From NCBI GenBank assembly GCA_027563935.2, contig CM050449.1, positions 89,132,371 to 89,196,370 of the forward strand: 64,000 bases of DNA, given 5' to 3'. The notes beneath the pieces are model-generated. The model ran no database searches. It was given only the letters and a program-made list of their open reading frames with translations, and was not told where the DNA came from. The number at the start of each line of letters is the position of its first letter. Within the stretch, counting starts at the first letter, position 1. The translations under genes and the position numbers were made by a program. Origin of the DNA: Costus lasius. Its lineage: Eukaryota; Streptophyta; Magnoliopsida; Zingiberales; Costaceae. Of the stretch, positions 1-11,247 are shown piece after piece.

Positions 1-1292
1 GTAATAATTTTGCTTTATCCCAATCATTTTCTTCAATGTTTCCATCAGGCATTCTTTCATTATAAAATAATGTAAGAGGATCCTTAAATGGAAAACATGT
101 TGTTAGCATATCATAAGTAGAATTCCATCGTGTTTTAATATCAAGTTTAAATTTTTTATATGACAAACCATAAGATTTACATGTTTGTCTAAAATCTTGA
201 TTTCTAGAAGTAGAAGAAGTAACAAATCTAACAGCATTTCTTAATTTAGTTACATGTTCATCTACTTCTCTTATTCCATCTTGAACACATAAGTTTAGAA
301 TATGGCATGCACATCGTATATGAAAAAAAGCACCATTAAATATTGGATTTAACAATCTTTTTAATTTATCAATTGCACTATCATTATTACTTGCATTATC
401 AAAACTAATTGAAAAAATTTTATTAATTATATTATATGAATGTAAAATGCTATGAAATTGTCTAACTATAGCATTTGCAGTATGAGGATATTCAAAAATT
501 TTAAATGCAATAATTCTTTTTTGTAAAAAAAATTCACTATCTATCCAATGTGCCGTAATATACATGTATGACTGATCAGAATGATTACTGGTCCAAATAT
601 CAGATGTTAAAGAAATACAAGAAGTTAATGTAATTAAAACTTGTAAAAGATTAGTTTTATATTCAGAAAAATTTTTTATAGCATCCCTACGCATGGTTTG
701 TTTACTTACTTTTTTATATTTAGGTTGTAGTGATTTATGTATAAATTTTTCAAATTTATAATTTTCTGCTAAAGAAAATGGTTGTTCATCCCAAACAATA
801 AATTTAGCTAATTCTTTTCTAAGAACTTCAGTAGAATAATTAAAAATTTCAAAAGAACTAGAGGAAAGATTTAGAGTAGCCTGTGCACGATCGATTTGAG
901 TTTGATGGCTTCTGATGTGGCGAGTCAAATGACCAGTTCCACCCGATGATTTGCAAGTTAAGACTTTTTTGCACTTTTTGCAGCTGGCTCTTTCTTCGCC
1001 GTTAATCATCACTACATCGAAGCTCTTCCAAACGTCGCTCGTGCGTTTTCTTGAGCCTGACACAGTAGACTCGTGAGGGTTTGCACTGCATCCCTCCTCT
1101 CCCTGCATAGTGTTAGTAGGCTCAAATTCAACATGATCTTGCTGTTGTTGATTTGGGTCGTAAGGCGGAGGGTTGGCATCTTGATCTTGATCGGGTGGCA
1201 TAACGGGGTTAGTACTTGTCCCCATTAGCTCTTGCTCGAATGCCTCAATCTCCCATGGCAAAAGATCCCATGTATTGTTCAATCCCGCCATT
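1..1292 (-). CDS. hAT transposase with BED zinc finger (partial, open at window edge)
   Basis: Cut-and-paste transposase of the plant BED-finger hAT type. From the ATG at 1292 about 430 codons run without a stop to the window edge. Visible parts: an acidic, Gln-rich N-terminus; a BED finger at about residues 84-129 (C104, C107, H121 or H125, H129; motif CKKCKKVLTC then HLTRHIRSH); TSDIWTS in the RNase H-like core; SFDNASNND near residue 297; CACHILNLCVQDG near 325; RWNSTYDML near 385. These are hallmark hAT motifs in the expected order. The C-terminal dimerisation domain would lie outside. A probable 86-nt intron (1383-1298, AAG/GTAATT to ATGTAG) sits in the leader just before the start. The lack of any stop suggests a young, possibly functional copy. 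Confidence 0.88.
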
Positions 1293-1730
1293 AATTCTAC
1301 ATATAATATTAAAAGTTAGCCAAAAAAATTTAAAAAATAAGATTAAATACTTACTAATAATAAATTATACATTAAAAAATTACCTTATCACGTGTTTGAA
1401 GATCGCTTAGTAAGTAAGAACTAAGAAGTTGAGGTTTCACTTTCAGCCTTCAACAACCTTAATTTAATCATAATTATGAAAAAAAATTATATTAGAATAA
1501 TTTAAATTTAAGTACAATTACATTATAAAAGACTAAAAGTAAATTAATTTACTACTTACTTGATCTTCTCCACGTGACTAGACCGAGGGACTGAGGGAGC
1601 TTTGAAATCTTGATGGCTAATTGAAACTCAAGACTTAGAAAAGAGATTAGGAAAGTATTAAGAGAGAATGAGAAAGTAATCCAAAGTTAATTGGAAACTT
1701 GTGTGAAGAAATGAGAGGGTTGGGGGGTCA

Positions 1731-1737
1731 ATTTATA
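1731..1737 (-). promoter_or_regulatory. TATA-like box of the hAT transposase
   Basis: The minus strand reads ccatataaat here, about 440 bp upstream of the transposase ATG and followed by a C/T-rich stretch typical of a plant leader. The 5' UTR would hold the intron at 1383-1298 and possibly a second one starting at a GTAAGTAG donor near 1555. Assigned by position and motif only. Confidence 0.4.
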
Positions 1738-2080
1738 TGGATGAATTGGGTGTAAATTTACATATTTATCCCCTATTTTTAATTATTAAAAGGGGCTAAA
1801 ATGGTAATTTTATAACATAAAGACAATTATATCCCTAACTTTTAAATTTTTTCAAACCGTTATAGGGCTATTTTGGTAAAAACGCATGCCCAAATCAAAT
1901 TTTCGAACGTTGCCGCCCATTCCAGCCGTGCCGGCCCGCGTGCCGTACCTGACCTGGCCCGGCCTGACCACGTGTCGTGCCCGGCCCGGCCCGCGGGCCG
2001 CGGACCTTCGGCCCAGCACGACCCGAGCCGGGCCGCGGGCTGCCCGCGGCCCGTTGACTTGGTCAACGGGCCGTGCCCGG

Positions 2081-2174
2081 GCCGGCCCGTGTCGTGCCGG
2101 GCCGTGCGGGCCGCGGGCCGGCCCGTGTCGTGCCGGGCCGTGCGGGCCGCGGGCCGGCCCGTTGGCCACCTCTA
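2081..2174 (-). repeat. hAT terminal inverted repeat and subterminal repeats
   Basis: A 36-bp GC-rich unit beginning gccggcccgtgtcgtgccgg occurs twice in exact tandem (2081-2116 and 2117-2152). A partial third copy merges into the terminal sequence that ends at 2174. GC-rich subterminal repeats of this kind are common binding sites for hAT transposases. The block creates long spurious ORFs on both strands. Confidence 0.65.
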
Positions 2175-3530
2175 GGCCAAAGTCAACGTCGCAAGCGCGT
2201 TTGAACCGCGGCCGCATTTTGCGACGAAACAGTGCTGCGTCGTCTCCTCCGATGAGCGCATGGCCATGGGTTCGCTCTCCGACGAGCAGGGTTGTCGCCG
2301 GCGTTCTTATTGTCGGGCCGACATCTGTCTACGCCAGACCTCGTCTTCCACCGAGGTCGTCAGCTCGGGGTCGGCGTTCGAAGGCACGAACGCTTGCTTG
2401 TGTCCGACGTGTTCACGACGAAGCATTGGAGCATTCGCCGTCTCCGGCCAACCGCTCTTCCTCAAGTCGGGCGAGAACTCGTCGCCCAAGCGCGCTTGTC
2501 ATTTAGACGGGACAACTGCCGCGTCTGTGTCGGAACGGAGAGATTCAGATCTCGACCGACGAACACGTCCCCGGCAAACGACGCCCGCCTGGCGTTTACG
2601 TCTCCGCCACGAGCCCTCGCTTGTTGAGACGGAAAGAAGCCGTACCTTCCTCGACACCCACACATCTCACGGACCAACCGAAGGTCGACGCCATGAACTC
2701 GCCGGTGCCGCCTTGGGAGGAGAAGAGAAGTGTCGTGTTCTCCCGACGAATGCACCGTCACCGCGTTCGACCGTCTGTCGGAGACGAGGAAGCCTCGTTG
2801 TCTACTGCACATCATTTCGCTCGAGCTCGTTGAGCAGCCCAGACTGCCGCCTCGTGTTCGTCGAGGTGGGGACGAAAGGCTGGACGAGGTTCGTTCTCAA
2901 CCTCGCCAGCCGCCCGAACTTACCAAACGTCCCGATTCCTCAGCAGTTCGCCGTCCTCCTTCGAGCCTCACTAGCATAAGTTCATCCTCACACCGACGTT
3001 CCTTGCCAGCACACCACCCTCTTTTCTCTGCCTCAAGCTCGCCGCCCCGTCCCCATTTTATAGGGAGCTCGAGCTCGGGGATCCAAACGCGGCTGCTGAC
3101 GCTGGACGTGCCGCCCATACCGCCGCGGAAGCTTCGCCCATGCCGTCCGTGACCCGTCGTCCCGGCTGCATCTTTCGACCTGACGGTTCCGAGCGACACC
3201 AGCCTTCGGCCCGCTGGATCTAAGGCTTCAGCCTGACGTCGGCTCACCGCCTGCAGCGTACCCGATGCTTCACCGGACGCGTCACTAGCACCGATCGGTG
3301 AACCCAAGTCCGGCGTTGCTTCCTCCGGCGAGACCTTGACCGCCGGTCACCGGCAGGCACCGTCGTCAACGTTGCAATCGACGCACGCTCGTCGATTTCC
3401 GCCAGTGTCGATTTTCCCCCAAAATCCCTCTCACGATTTTTTTCCTCTCGGCAGCAGATCTTGGCCCGATTTTGACCACTGGTCAACGGCTTAATTGGGC
3501 CCTAAAAGTTAGGCTGGGCATAACACCTAG
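2175..3530. other. GC-rich region, no gene recognised
   Basis: CpG-rich DNA with several overlapping ORFs in many frames and on both strands, none with a recognisable domain. The composition resembles the LTR that follows, and the end (ttaattgggccctaaaag, about 3491) resembles the end of that LTR (gaattaatttgggcctgaca, 5471-5490). It may therefore be a decayed LTR or internal part of a related gypsy element. I see no convincing gene. Confidence 0.3.
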
Positions 3531-5490
3531 TGTCACGCCCTAATCCAATCACACCTCCATGTCAGCCCAACTGCTCTGAAATTCATGCCGAAATCCAAAA
3601 TCTCGCCATAGCCGTTCTGATTTCGTAGCCAATTCCGAATCGATTTTGACCGAAGTCAAAATCAAGCGTTCGCTGCTTCGTGCGTCTCGATCCGAACACC
3701 TCAGCACGTTCGATTTCTTTGTCCGCCTCGCGTAAATGAACGTTGCTGGCGTTCGTTCTCGCCGTCAGCCCTCAATGTCGGAGAGAAAGGGGAAGACGGG
3801 AGATCGTCGGCAGGAAAGGGAAGAAGACGCCGGAACTCAATCAAACGTAGGGGAAAACTCTCCTTGATTCCTCTCTAAAAGAACGAGTACAAAAATCCCT
3901 CCCTCTCCTCTCACAAACCTCACTCATGTCGGTGGCCATGCTCGCCGCCGACTTATAGAAGCTCTCGCCTCTCCTCTACTCTCAGGATCTCCCTGATCTC
4001 TCTCGCTCGTAGTGTCCTCTCCTCCCCCCTGAACCTTCGTCCGCCTTGGCTTTAAAAGGGAAGAGGGGGCGCTTGTTGTCAAAGCCACTTTGCGTCCGGA
4101 TCCTTCGCTGAAGAACTCGTCTCCGCCCCTTGCGCATCCGAGTAAATCACTGGAGCCGTTGCTGCTTACCTCGCATCCACGTCCGATGCTCCGCTGAATA
4201 TGACGCCTCTTGCCTTACGCAGCTGCATCCGAAGAAATCGCTCGCGACTGTGATCGCATCCACGCTGTAGATGCCGACGGAGTCGCCTCTGCTCCCCGCT
4301 AACGGCGAAGCTTCTCTCACGGAGCGAGAGCCGTGGATTTGGGCGGCGCCCATTTCGGCGCGCCCATTTCGTCTGTGAGGGATTGGGCCGCCGCCGCCCA
4401 ATTCAAATTACTCCCTAGCCCGGCCCGAGTAAATTCGGGCATGCCTCACACTAGCATCACACCTAGTGTCATGCCCAAATCCTTCTGGACCGAGTCTGGG
4501 CGTAAATGGGTTGGGCGGAAGCCTAAGCCCACACCTCAGCAGCAATGGGAGAACTTGATAGTTATCTCCAAGCTGGCGGCCTCTATGTTGGCAGATGCGG
4601 ACGACGCATCATCGGCGGCGCGATCCACGATGCTGACAGTAGCACCTACTCCGGCGAGGATGACGCCGATAGGGCAAGACCGGCGACGGAATTCGTAGAA
4701 TCCGTCGAAGACTGGCAGATGTGCTCACAGATGCAAAAGGGGAAGGAGACTCCACCGACAACGGGTCACGGACAAAAATCGCGAACGCCTCGAATGGAAA
4801 GGGGTGACGCACGACGGCTGGATTTCCTTTCCCAAATCCAGCCTTCCCCCTTAAAAGAGGAACCTCGGCAACGAACGAGAGGCGCAGACGGCGACAGAGA
4901 GGAGCTCCATCCAAAATCAGAGTGGAGAGGACACCTTCCCCTGGCGACGAACGCCAAATGAACCTTCCAACGAGCAAGCAGCATGCGACGCTGCCCTTTC
5001 TCCCGGGCGTTCGCAGAGGCGACTGTCATCTCTTCCGGCAACAACGAGAGAGTTCCGGCGAAGGAGGAGTGAGCGAGACACTGTAACGAGAGGAGAGAAG
5101 AGAAGAGAGGGTTTAAGTAGGTTCGGTTTCATGTAATCGAACGTAAATTTCCATGATTTTCCAACGTCTCTTCCCCCATCTTCTCCGGCGATGGACCTCT
5201 CCTTCTTCACCTCCGGCAGCGAAACCTTCCGGTGCACGTTCAGACGTCGACAACGAAGGCTGAGCGCCTCGGTACTGCCGCATGCCCTTACCCCGTCTCC
5301 CTTCTCCGGCGACGAGCCCCAGCCGACGATCGAATGCAAGCGGCATTCGAAACGAGGCAAAAGTCCACTCTCGAGTCAAAATCAATTTCCGCTGCCGAAA
5401 TCCAAAATCGCAGCGGCGGAATTCGATTTTGGGCACACAGGACGAGGGCAAAAATTTGATATGACGGGCCGAATTAATTTGGGCCTGACA
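3531..5490 (+). repeat. probable 5' LTR of a gypsy-type retrotransposon
   Basis: The block starts tgtcacgccc and ends gggcctgaca, giving TG...CA ends of 1960 bp. A primer-binding-site-like sequence follows one base later. The interior is GC-rich with many short ORFs. A partner LTR was not found in the window, so the element is truncated. The boundaries rest on the TG/CA ends and the PBS only. Confidence 0.42.
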
Positions 5491-5491
5491 G

Positions 5492-5503
5492 TGGTATCCG
5501 AAC
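5492..5503 (+). promoter_or_regulatory. primer binding site, tRNA-iMet type
   Basis: The string tggtatccgaac differs at two positions from the usual plant initiator-Met PBS (tggtatcagagc). It lies one base after the proposed LTR end, where reverse transcription would be primed. Confidence 0.45.
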
Positions 5504-5715
5504 TAGTTCTATTCCGATAAGCTAGTGACACAAAGAGATCAATTAACCCGAGTTAGAAAGGTGCTCGGCTTGACTGAAATTAGAGAATAAAGCGTTGTTC
5601 CTCAACCGGAGAATCTGCATCAGACCATTGAGGAGCAACGGTTACAAATTACCATACTCCAACGAACATTAGAGGAGCAGGCAGCGAGTGCACAAGCGGC
5701 GCACCAACAAATGTA
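5504..5715 (+). pseudogene. gag N-terminal remnant of a gypsy element
   Basis: Downstream of the PBS, one frame reads a short coiled-coil-like stretch rich in Glu, Gln and Ala (EEQRLQITILQRTLEEQAAS) that ends at a stop at 5714-5716. Its position and composition fit the start of a Ty3/gypsy gag. Nothing recognisable follows, so the element was cut here. Confidence 0.35.
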
Positions 5716-6009
5716 GGTGGAGCTCGTGTTCTACATCTTCCCCTTCAACTTAGAGCTTCTTAACACACAATACATATTGATGGCTCCTTTGTCCCGATTT
5801 ATGGAATTGGTACTTTCTCAACTAGTACACATCTTTCATTACCCAATCTTTATTCCCTAATTTTTCATCAAATAAAAAAAACAACCTGCAATGATATTTA
5901 CCAAGGGTCTCAATTTGACTAGCTTTTACAAACTATATAACAAGTTAAGTATCACGAGCAATTTTTTGTTTTATCTAGAACATTTGCCCGAGGCCAGCAA
6001 GACTTCTTT
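5716..6009. other. AT-rich spacer, nothing recognised
   Basis: No ORF, repeat or motif that I can support. It separates the gypsy remnant from repeat X copy 1. Confidence 0.4.
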
Positions 6010-7320
6010 CGAAGATCTTAAGCCCTATTTTAGAGTGAAGTGTTTGGTTATAGACACTTAAGCAGAAGCATCAAGACTCTTAATTACTCGCACTCGGGAG
6101 GGGTTCAGTGACTCATCATCCCTACGAGTATGTTTACAAAAATTATACTCAAATATACCCGTATGTAAGAGTGGACGACTCATCACAAACTCCCAATGCA
6201 CATAGAGATCTCTTAGCCCGCATTCCCTATTCATCGTAATACCCAGATTAGATCGACAAATAAACAATAACAATACCTGTGTATGAGCAAACAAGGCTGA
6301 CCTTTCGGGAGGCTGGGCTAAATAATAACATATAATAACAACCTCACACACTAAGTAGAAGAGATCGGTGAAGTAAAAAGCATAGAAGAGCTCAACCAAC
6401 TGTGTAATTATAGCAATTAGTTGAGAGATTAGAGATTACTCTTTAGTATATCTCGCTCCTCATGCCTTGGAAGGTCAAAGAAACCTTGTACACTACTAAG
6501 CTATACATGCAACGTAGAGCACCACTATAAGAGAGAACTGGCAAATAGTATATCATCAACCCTTGAATCTATTTGAGATTTATGTAGCTCAGATTTAACT
6601 TGCACATATCTCAAAGTAGATTCAAAATAGAATTTGCTTATTGTAAGACACGCTTGGCTGCACAGTACACACGTCCAAGCCACTCACGTGCACTCCAAAT
6701 CTAGCTCAAGTCATGCACATGCACCAAACGTGCGGCACCGTCGTCCCCTTTTTTTTTGCTGCTTCCTTCACGTCACTCGCTGCTCCTACACATGCCACCG
6801 TTCGTAGATCCCCGCTTTGCCGGACGCCGATGCAAGTTGAAGCCATAGCCATCGTCGTCTCACGCTGAAGCCACTGTAAGCCAAAACTATACTCACTGTT
6901 GTTCCTCGCGACAAGCCGCTTCAACTGTGGCCGCCCTTTTGTCGCCTCGGGTCGTGGAAAGCACGCAATTCAAGAAAGGTGCTCGCCGTGCCGCTAGACA
7001 TCGCGCTTCCAGTCGACGAGGAGGACGAAGCTGCCGATCGATCACACAGCATTGCACGGAAACCGAGCGCCAGCCTCCACCCGAGATCTCACGCCCTTGG
7101 AAGTTCGCAGAGACTGCTGCCGTCAGGGACGAGCAACGCGCGGGAAGAAGACACCACACGTGGGAAGGATGCCACAAGGACGAACACCATGCGTGGAGAA
7201 GACTCAGCCATTTGCTGCTGCCGCACAAATGCTCCGTGCGTGCATGCGTGTGTGAAATCGAAGAAGCACACCATTCTTTTCTCTCACTAGCTTATGTTGT
7301 TAGGATGGAAGGAAATTTTT

Positions 7321-7845
7321 ATAGCTTGTTTAGTCGGAAGCAAAAGAGGAGGGAATAGATGGAAAGTTAGAAGGAGAGCTATAAAATCGTGTTTAGTAGG
7401 ACGGATGTAAATAAGGAAGGAAAATAGACGGAAAGTGAGAGGGAAAATAGCTCTATTTGCTTGAAAATCGAACGGAAAGTTGGATTTACCCTTCTCATAC
7501 CTATTTTTACCCTTTTCCTTTTTATGCCCGCTCTCCCTCTCATGTTTTTTTTTTTTTGCAACCTTCTTCACCATCGTTGTCATCGTCGTCGTCATTGCTA
7601 TCATTGTCATCGTCATCGCCATTGCCGTTGTCGTCATTATCATCGCTGTCGTCGCCTCTTCATCGTTGCCTCTCATCTCTCGTCACCGCCATTTCACTAT
7701 CGCCTCTCATCGTCGTCATTGACATAAAAATAAAAAAAAATAGAATATGTTTATCAATCTTTTTAACTTTCTTTCCTTCTAAATAAACACGATGATATAA
7801 AATCTTATTATTTTCTTTCTTCTTTATTTTCTCTTCTTTCTTTCT
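7321..7845. mobile_element. MITE-like element, copy 1
   Basis: From gtgtttagtaggacgg (7389) the sequence matches 35531-35997 throughout, including a pyrimidine-rich core of gtc/atc triplets and the shared block taaataaacac near the right end. The first ~70 bp appear duplicated (7321-7388). The expected right terminus, complementary to the left tgtttagta, is missing because the next element abuts it. It is short, non-coding and present twice in 64 kb, which is typical of a MITE. Confidence 0.55.
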
Positions 7846-8009
7846 TAGGGATAGCAACTGGGTACCAAATTAGCGAATATCTGCCTTATTCGAACCCGTT
7901 TAAAGGTAAAAGAATAGCTGTTACTAGATTCGGATAGGGTATGGGTAGTACATATGCTACCCGAGACGAGTTCGGGTAGCATAAGGCGAATACCCATTAC
8001 CCGAACCCG

Positions 8010-8088
<79 letters not shown>

Positions 8089-8427
8089 TATGTACTATAA
8101 ATTATACTTTTTTTAATATAATAGTCAGGTTTGTGGTTTTATCCTACCCGAAATTTAATTATTATTAGAGTATTATAGGGTCAAGCACCCAAATTTTAAT
8201 CAGGTAACCATATAGATAAGGAGGAATTTTATAGGGTAGATATTTAAGTCAGGTATTTATAGGGTTCGGGTATTAAACGGATAGTTAAATTTTTAATAAA
8301 GTAGGGTATGGATAGAGGTTCTAAAAATTAAATAGGTAGTTATTCGGGTGCGAGTAGTAGAAGAGTTATTCGAGTTAGGTTACAGGTAGCATGAAAAACG
8401 TGGGTACCCTACCCGCTGCCATTCCTA
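7846..8427. mobile_element. hAT-type MITE with AT microsatellite
   Basis: The left end reads tagggatagcaactgggtacc. The right end, reverse complemented, reads taggaatggcagcgggtagg, so the two form imperfect terminal inverted repeats. The interior is full of gggta/tacccg repeats and has no ORF. This terminal type is common in non-autonomous plant hAT elements. I could not see a clean 8-bp target duplication. Confidence 0.5.
8012..8085. repeat. (TA)n microsatellite
   Basis: About 37 uninterrupted TA dinucleotides inside the hAT-type MITE. Likely length-polymorphic. Confidence 0.95.
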
Positions 8428-8819
8428 GAAATCTTAGACACACCAATACCAATTGAGCTCTATTTAAAACCTAGATAGTCACCCACACATACATAATGTA
8501 TCACTATCTATGTGCATCACTTGGGTCAACTCTTTAAATTGGTGGGCTCGTCAATGGTTCAATTTGAACCTTAGGTCTAAACCCAATTCGGGTCAGGTTG
8601 CCCCTTTTTCACAAGGGACGGGCAGACTCGCCTGCGTAATTACATACACACTCCTCACAAGTGTTAGAGCAAACATCCATACCTTTTTGTGTAACCATTG
8701 CTTAACCCCTAAATTAAGATGACCAATCGAGTCAACCTTGTGTGGACTTTAATTTCAATAATTATCTCATGCTAAGACAATCTCTATGCCTATTCACCAC
8801 AGCATGATTTTTTTCGAAA

Positions 8820-8909
8820 CCCCCAAGCCCTAATCTAAAGTGAAGCGTCCGGTTAAGGACACTTAAGCGGAAGCACCAAGACTCTCAAATTCCCCGTGCC
8901 CAAGAGGGG
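8820..8909. repeat. dispersed repeat X, copy 2, left piece
   Basis: Matches 6010-6110 of copy 1 and stops exactly where Athila element A begins. It resumes at 18155. The last five bases (agggg, 8905-8909) are the target-site duplication of element A. Confidence 0.6.
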
Positions 8910-9162
8910 TGATAAGCGTTATTTCTAATAGATTTAAAGTCTTAATTATATGCTCTTTTCAGGCATAAGTCTTGCTTTTATCCTATTATTTTGAATCTTT
9001 TTCTATTAAGTTCAGAATATTCACTATTTTTTTATTGTTTGTGAAATGCAGGTTATTTCCCTATATTTTTTATAATATTTTGAAGATTTGAAGTAATGGA
9101 AAGGTTCAACACATTACAAGCATTACACAGGAAAAATTTGGAAATTTTTGGAGTTATTTATG

Positions 9163-9570
9163 CTGATCACGGCCTGCCCGTGCTTGCCATCACGGTCGTG
9201 ATCAGATCGGCATCAAAGTCTCTTGTGCAGCGAAGCTGACACGGCATGGTCGTGACGGCCATCACAGTCGTGACCGCCAAAATCCAGAAATTCAGCGCAG
9301 TCATCACGACCTAGAGAACGGGTGTGATCAGCCCCTTACGAACCCATCACGGCTTGCCCGTGTTCGCCATCACGGTCGTGACGAGTTCCGACATAAAATC
9401 AGCCGAAGTCATCACCGGTGTGCACACAGGTGTGATCTCCATCTAGAAATTTTTCGCACGAATCACAGCCTACCCATGTCCATCATCATGGCCATGCTTA
9501 CAACATCGCAGCATCTAGAATTCATCACGGCCTAGCCATGATAGTCATCACGCCCGTGACGGCGTCCGCA
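9163..9570. repeat. inverted-repeat array in U3 of element A
   Basis: Repeated imperfect palindromes of the type atcacggcc..ggccgtgat recur in pairs, with unit starts near 9165, 9238, 9303, 9356, 9408, 9461 and 9532. The array lies directly upstream of the TATA box. The 3' LTR carries the same array at 16100-16500. Confidence 0.7.
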
Positions 9571-9678
9571 GATCGCGACCTTCAACCATTTCTTCACCAA
9601 ATCCGACGGTCCAAGAGCCTAGAAATTGGAAAAAAACTCCCAATTAACCTTCCTAACTGCCCAAGGTTTCGATTAAGG

Positions 9679-9685
9679 TATAAAA
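9679..9685 (+). promoter_or_regulatory. TATA box in the 5' LTR of element A
   Basis: tataaaa follows the inverted-repeat array by about 110 bp. The same box recurs at 16617-16623 in the 3' LTR and in the solo LTRs at 28161 and 62360. Confidence 0.5.
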
Positions 9686-11247
9686 GTTAGGATTTTGGGT
9701 GGTTATGGGGTTCGACTCCTTGGAGAACTCGACTAAGGTGAAAACAGGGCGAAAACTCAATTCAAGGGCTTGATTCAATGGATTTCTTTGGGGCTTTCGA
9801 GAGAAGACTAAAGATTCATCGTCTCCTACCCTTGATTTGTAATTTTCCTTACTTTCGAATTCGATTTCTAGGGTTTTTATGTGTTGAATGATGTATTTAG
9901 TAATGTAAACCTTATTTCGGGACTTCGGCATAACCCATTGAACAATTCTCCAAATGTAAAACTCTCATGTGAATTTCAATGATATTTTCAAGTAATTTAT
10001 TTATCTAATTTGGATGTGCTTACTTGCGTATATATGTTTTGGTCGAACATTTTATATGTGTTAGTGTTACGAGAAGTACCAAGAGGTAAATCGTAATACT
10101 CGACTGTCCAACTTAGACTTGTGATATGAATTACGAAAGTCGTTCAATATCACTCGAGGGTTAACGATTGCCATAGAGCCCATTGGGTCTTTATTAAGTT
10201 AGTTTTGCTATGAGAATAGAAAATTAGCTTAAGTAGGCACTAGTTTACGCTTCGAGAGAAGGTAAGCTGTACAATAGGACTAGTTGCCTTGAATAAATTA
10301 CTGTCGGATTATGCTTTGAGAAAAGGTAATCCATTTCTAAATTCGATTCATTTATTGTTTTACTTAAAATCATTCAACGTGGTGAAACCTAAAGTCCCGA
10401 GCATTCTTCAAAACTATAAATCTCATCTAGTCGTTGACTCTTAGATTCGATATTTTAGACTTAGATTAGTTCATTTTCTTCATTCTATTTTTGATTGTCT
10501 AGCTTTCAATGACACTTAAGATCGGTACATGACACCCTGCTCCCTTAGGATGATCTTTTACTACTGCGATAGAAATCGTACCCTTGCGGGGCCTATCAAG
10601 TTTTGCTGAATTTCAGTGATATTTTCAAGTAATTTGTTTATCTAATTTGAATGTGCTTACTTGCATATATATGTTTTGGCTGAACATTTTATATGTGTTA
10701 GTTTTACGAGAAATACCGAGAGGTGAATCGTAACATTCGACTGTCCAACTTAGACTTATGAATTATGATATGAATTACGAGAGTCGTTCAATATCATTCA
10801 AGGGTTAATGATTGTCATAGAGCCCATTGGGTCTTTCTTAAGTTATTTTTGTTACGAGAGTAGGAAACTAGCTTAAGTAGGCACTGGTTTATGCTTCGAG
10901 AGAATGTAAGCTGTACAATAGGACTAGTCGCCTTGAATAAATTACTGCCGGATTATGCTTTGAGAGAAGATAATCTGTTTCTAAATTCAATTCATTTATT
11001 ATTTTATTTAAAATCATTCAACGTAGTGAAACCTAAAGTCCCGAACATTCTTCAAAACTGTAAATCTCATCTAGTCATTGACTCTTAGATTCGATATTTT
11101 AGACTTAGATTAGTTCATTTTCTTCATTCTATTTTTTATTATCTAGCTTTCAATGACAGTTAAGGTCGGTACTTGACACCCTGCTCCCTTGGGATGATCT
11201 TTTACTATTGTGATAGAAACTGTACACTTGTAGGGCCTATCAAGTTT

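Larger units (their letters stand above)
1..2174 (-). mobile_element. hAT-superfamily DNA transposon, 5' part
   Basis: The minus strand carries a hAT transposase that starts at 1292 and is still open at the left edge, so the element continues outside the window. On the other side the sequence ends in the TIR-like string tagaggtggccaacgggcc (read on the minus strand from 2174), after two GC-rich subterminal repeats. That order of TIR, GC-rich subterminal repeats, promoter and BED-finger transposase is usual for plant hAT elements. The 8 bp after the end (ggccaaag, 2175-2182) are the expected target-site duplication, but the matching copy lies outside the window. The inner part is AT-rich and the terminus strongly GC-rich. 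Confidence 0.8.
6010..8815. repeat. dispersed repeat X, copy 1 (LTR-like)
   Basis: Three blocks match copy 2 in the same order. They are 6015-6110 (ttaagccctattttagagtg), 6110-6440 (ggggttcagtgactcatc) and 8440-8800 (ctatttaaaacctagatag and following). The minus strand of the last block carries a TTTAAATA box followed by a leader-like sequence, so the unit may be a minus-strand LTR. The copy is enlarged by insertions at 7321-8427. No protein domain is visible, and the ORFs at 6893-7358 are low-complexity shadows. Confidence 0.5.
8910..11242 (+). repeat. 5' LTR of Athila element A
   Basis: Starts tgataagcg and ends cctatca. It contains an inverted-repeat array at 9163-9570, a TATA box (tataaaa, 9679-9685), and two tandem copies of its last ~640 bp (about 9962-10605 and 10606-11242). 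The same duplication is present in the 3' LTR, so it predates this insertion. Confidence 0.82.

Noticed and set aside
1852..2506. Overlapping Pro/Arg/Ala-rich ORFs on both strands
   Set aside because: They are produced by the 36-bp GC-rich subterminal repeats of the hAT element and have no domain.
2260..2979. 239-codon plus-strand ORF in GC-rich DNA
   Set aside because: Competing ORFs of similar length exist in the other frames and on the other strand. No motif, and composition alone explains the openness.
7457..7786. Ser/Leu- and His/Arg-rich ORFs
   Set aside because: Translation of the pyrimidine-triplet core of the MITE-like element.
9163..9570. CRISPR-like regular repeats
   Set aside because: Plant retrotransposon context. 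Repeats are degenerate palindromes with similar, not unique, spacers, and no cas genes are present.
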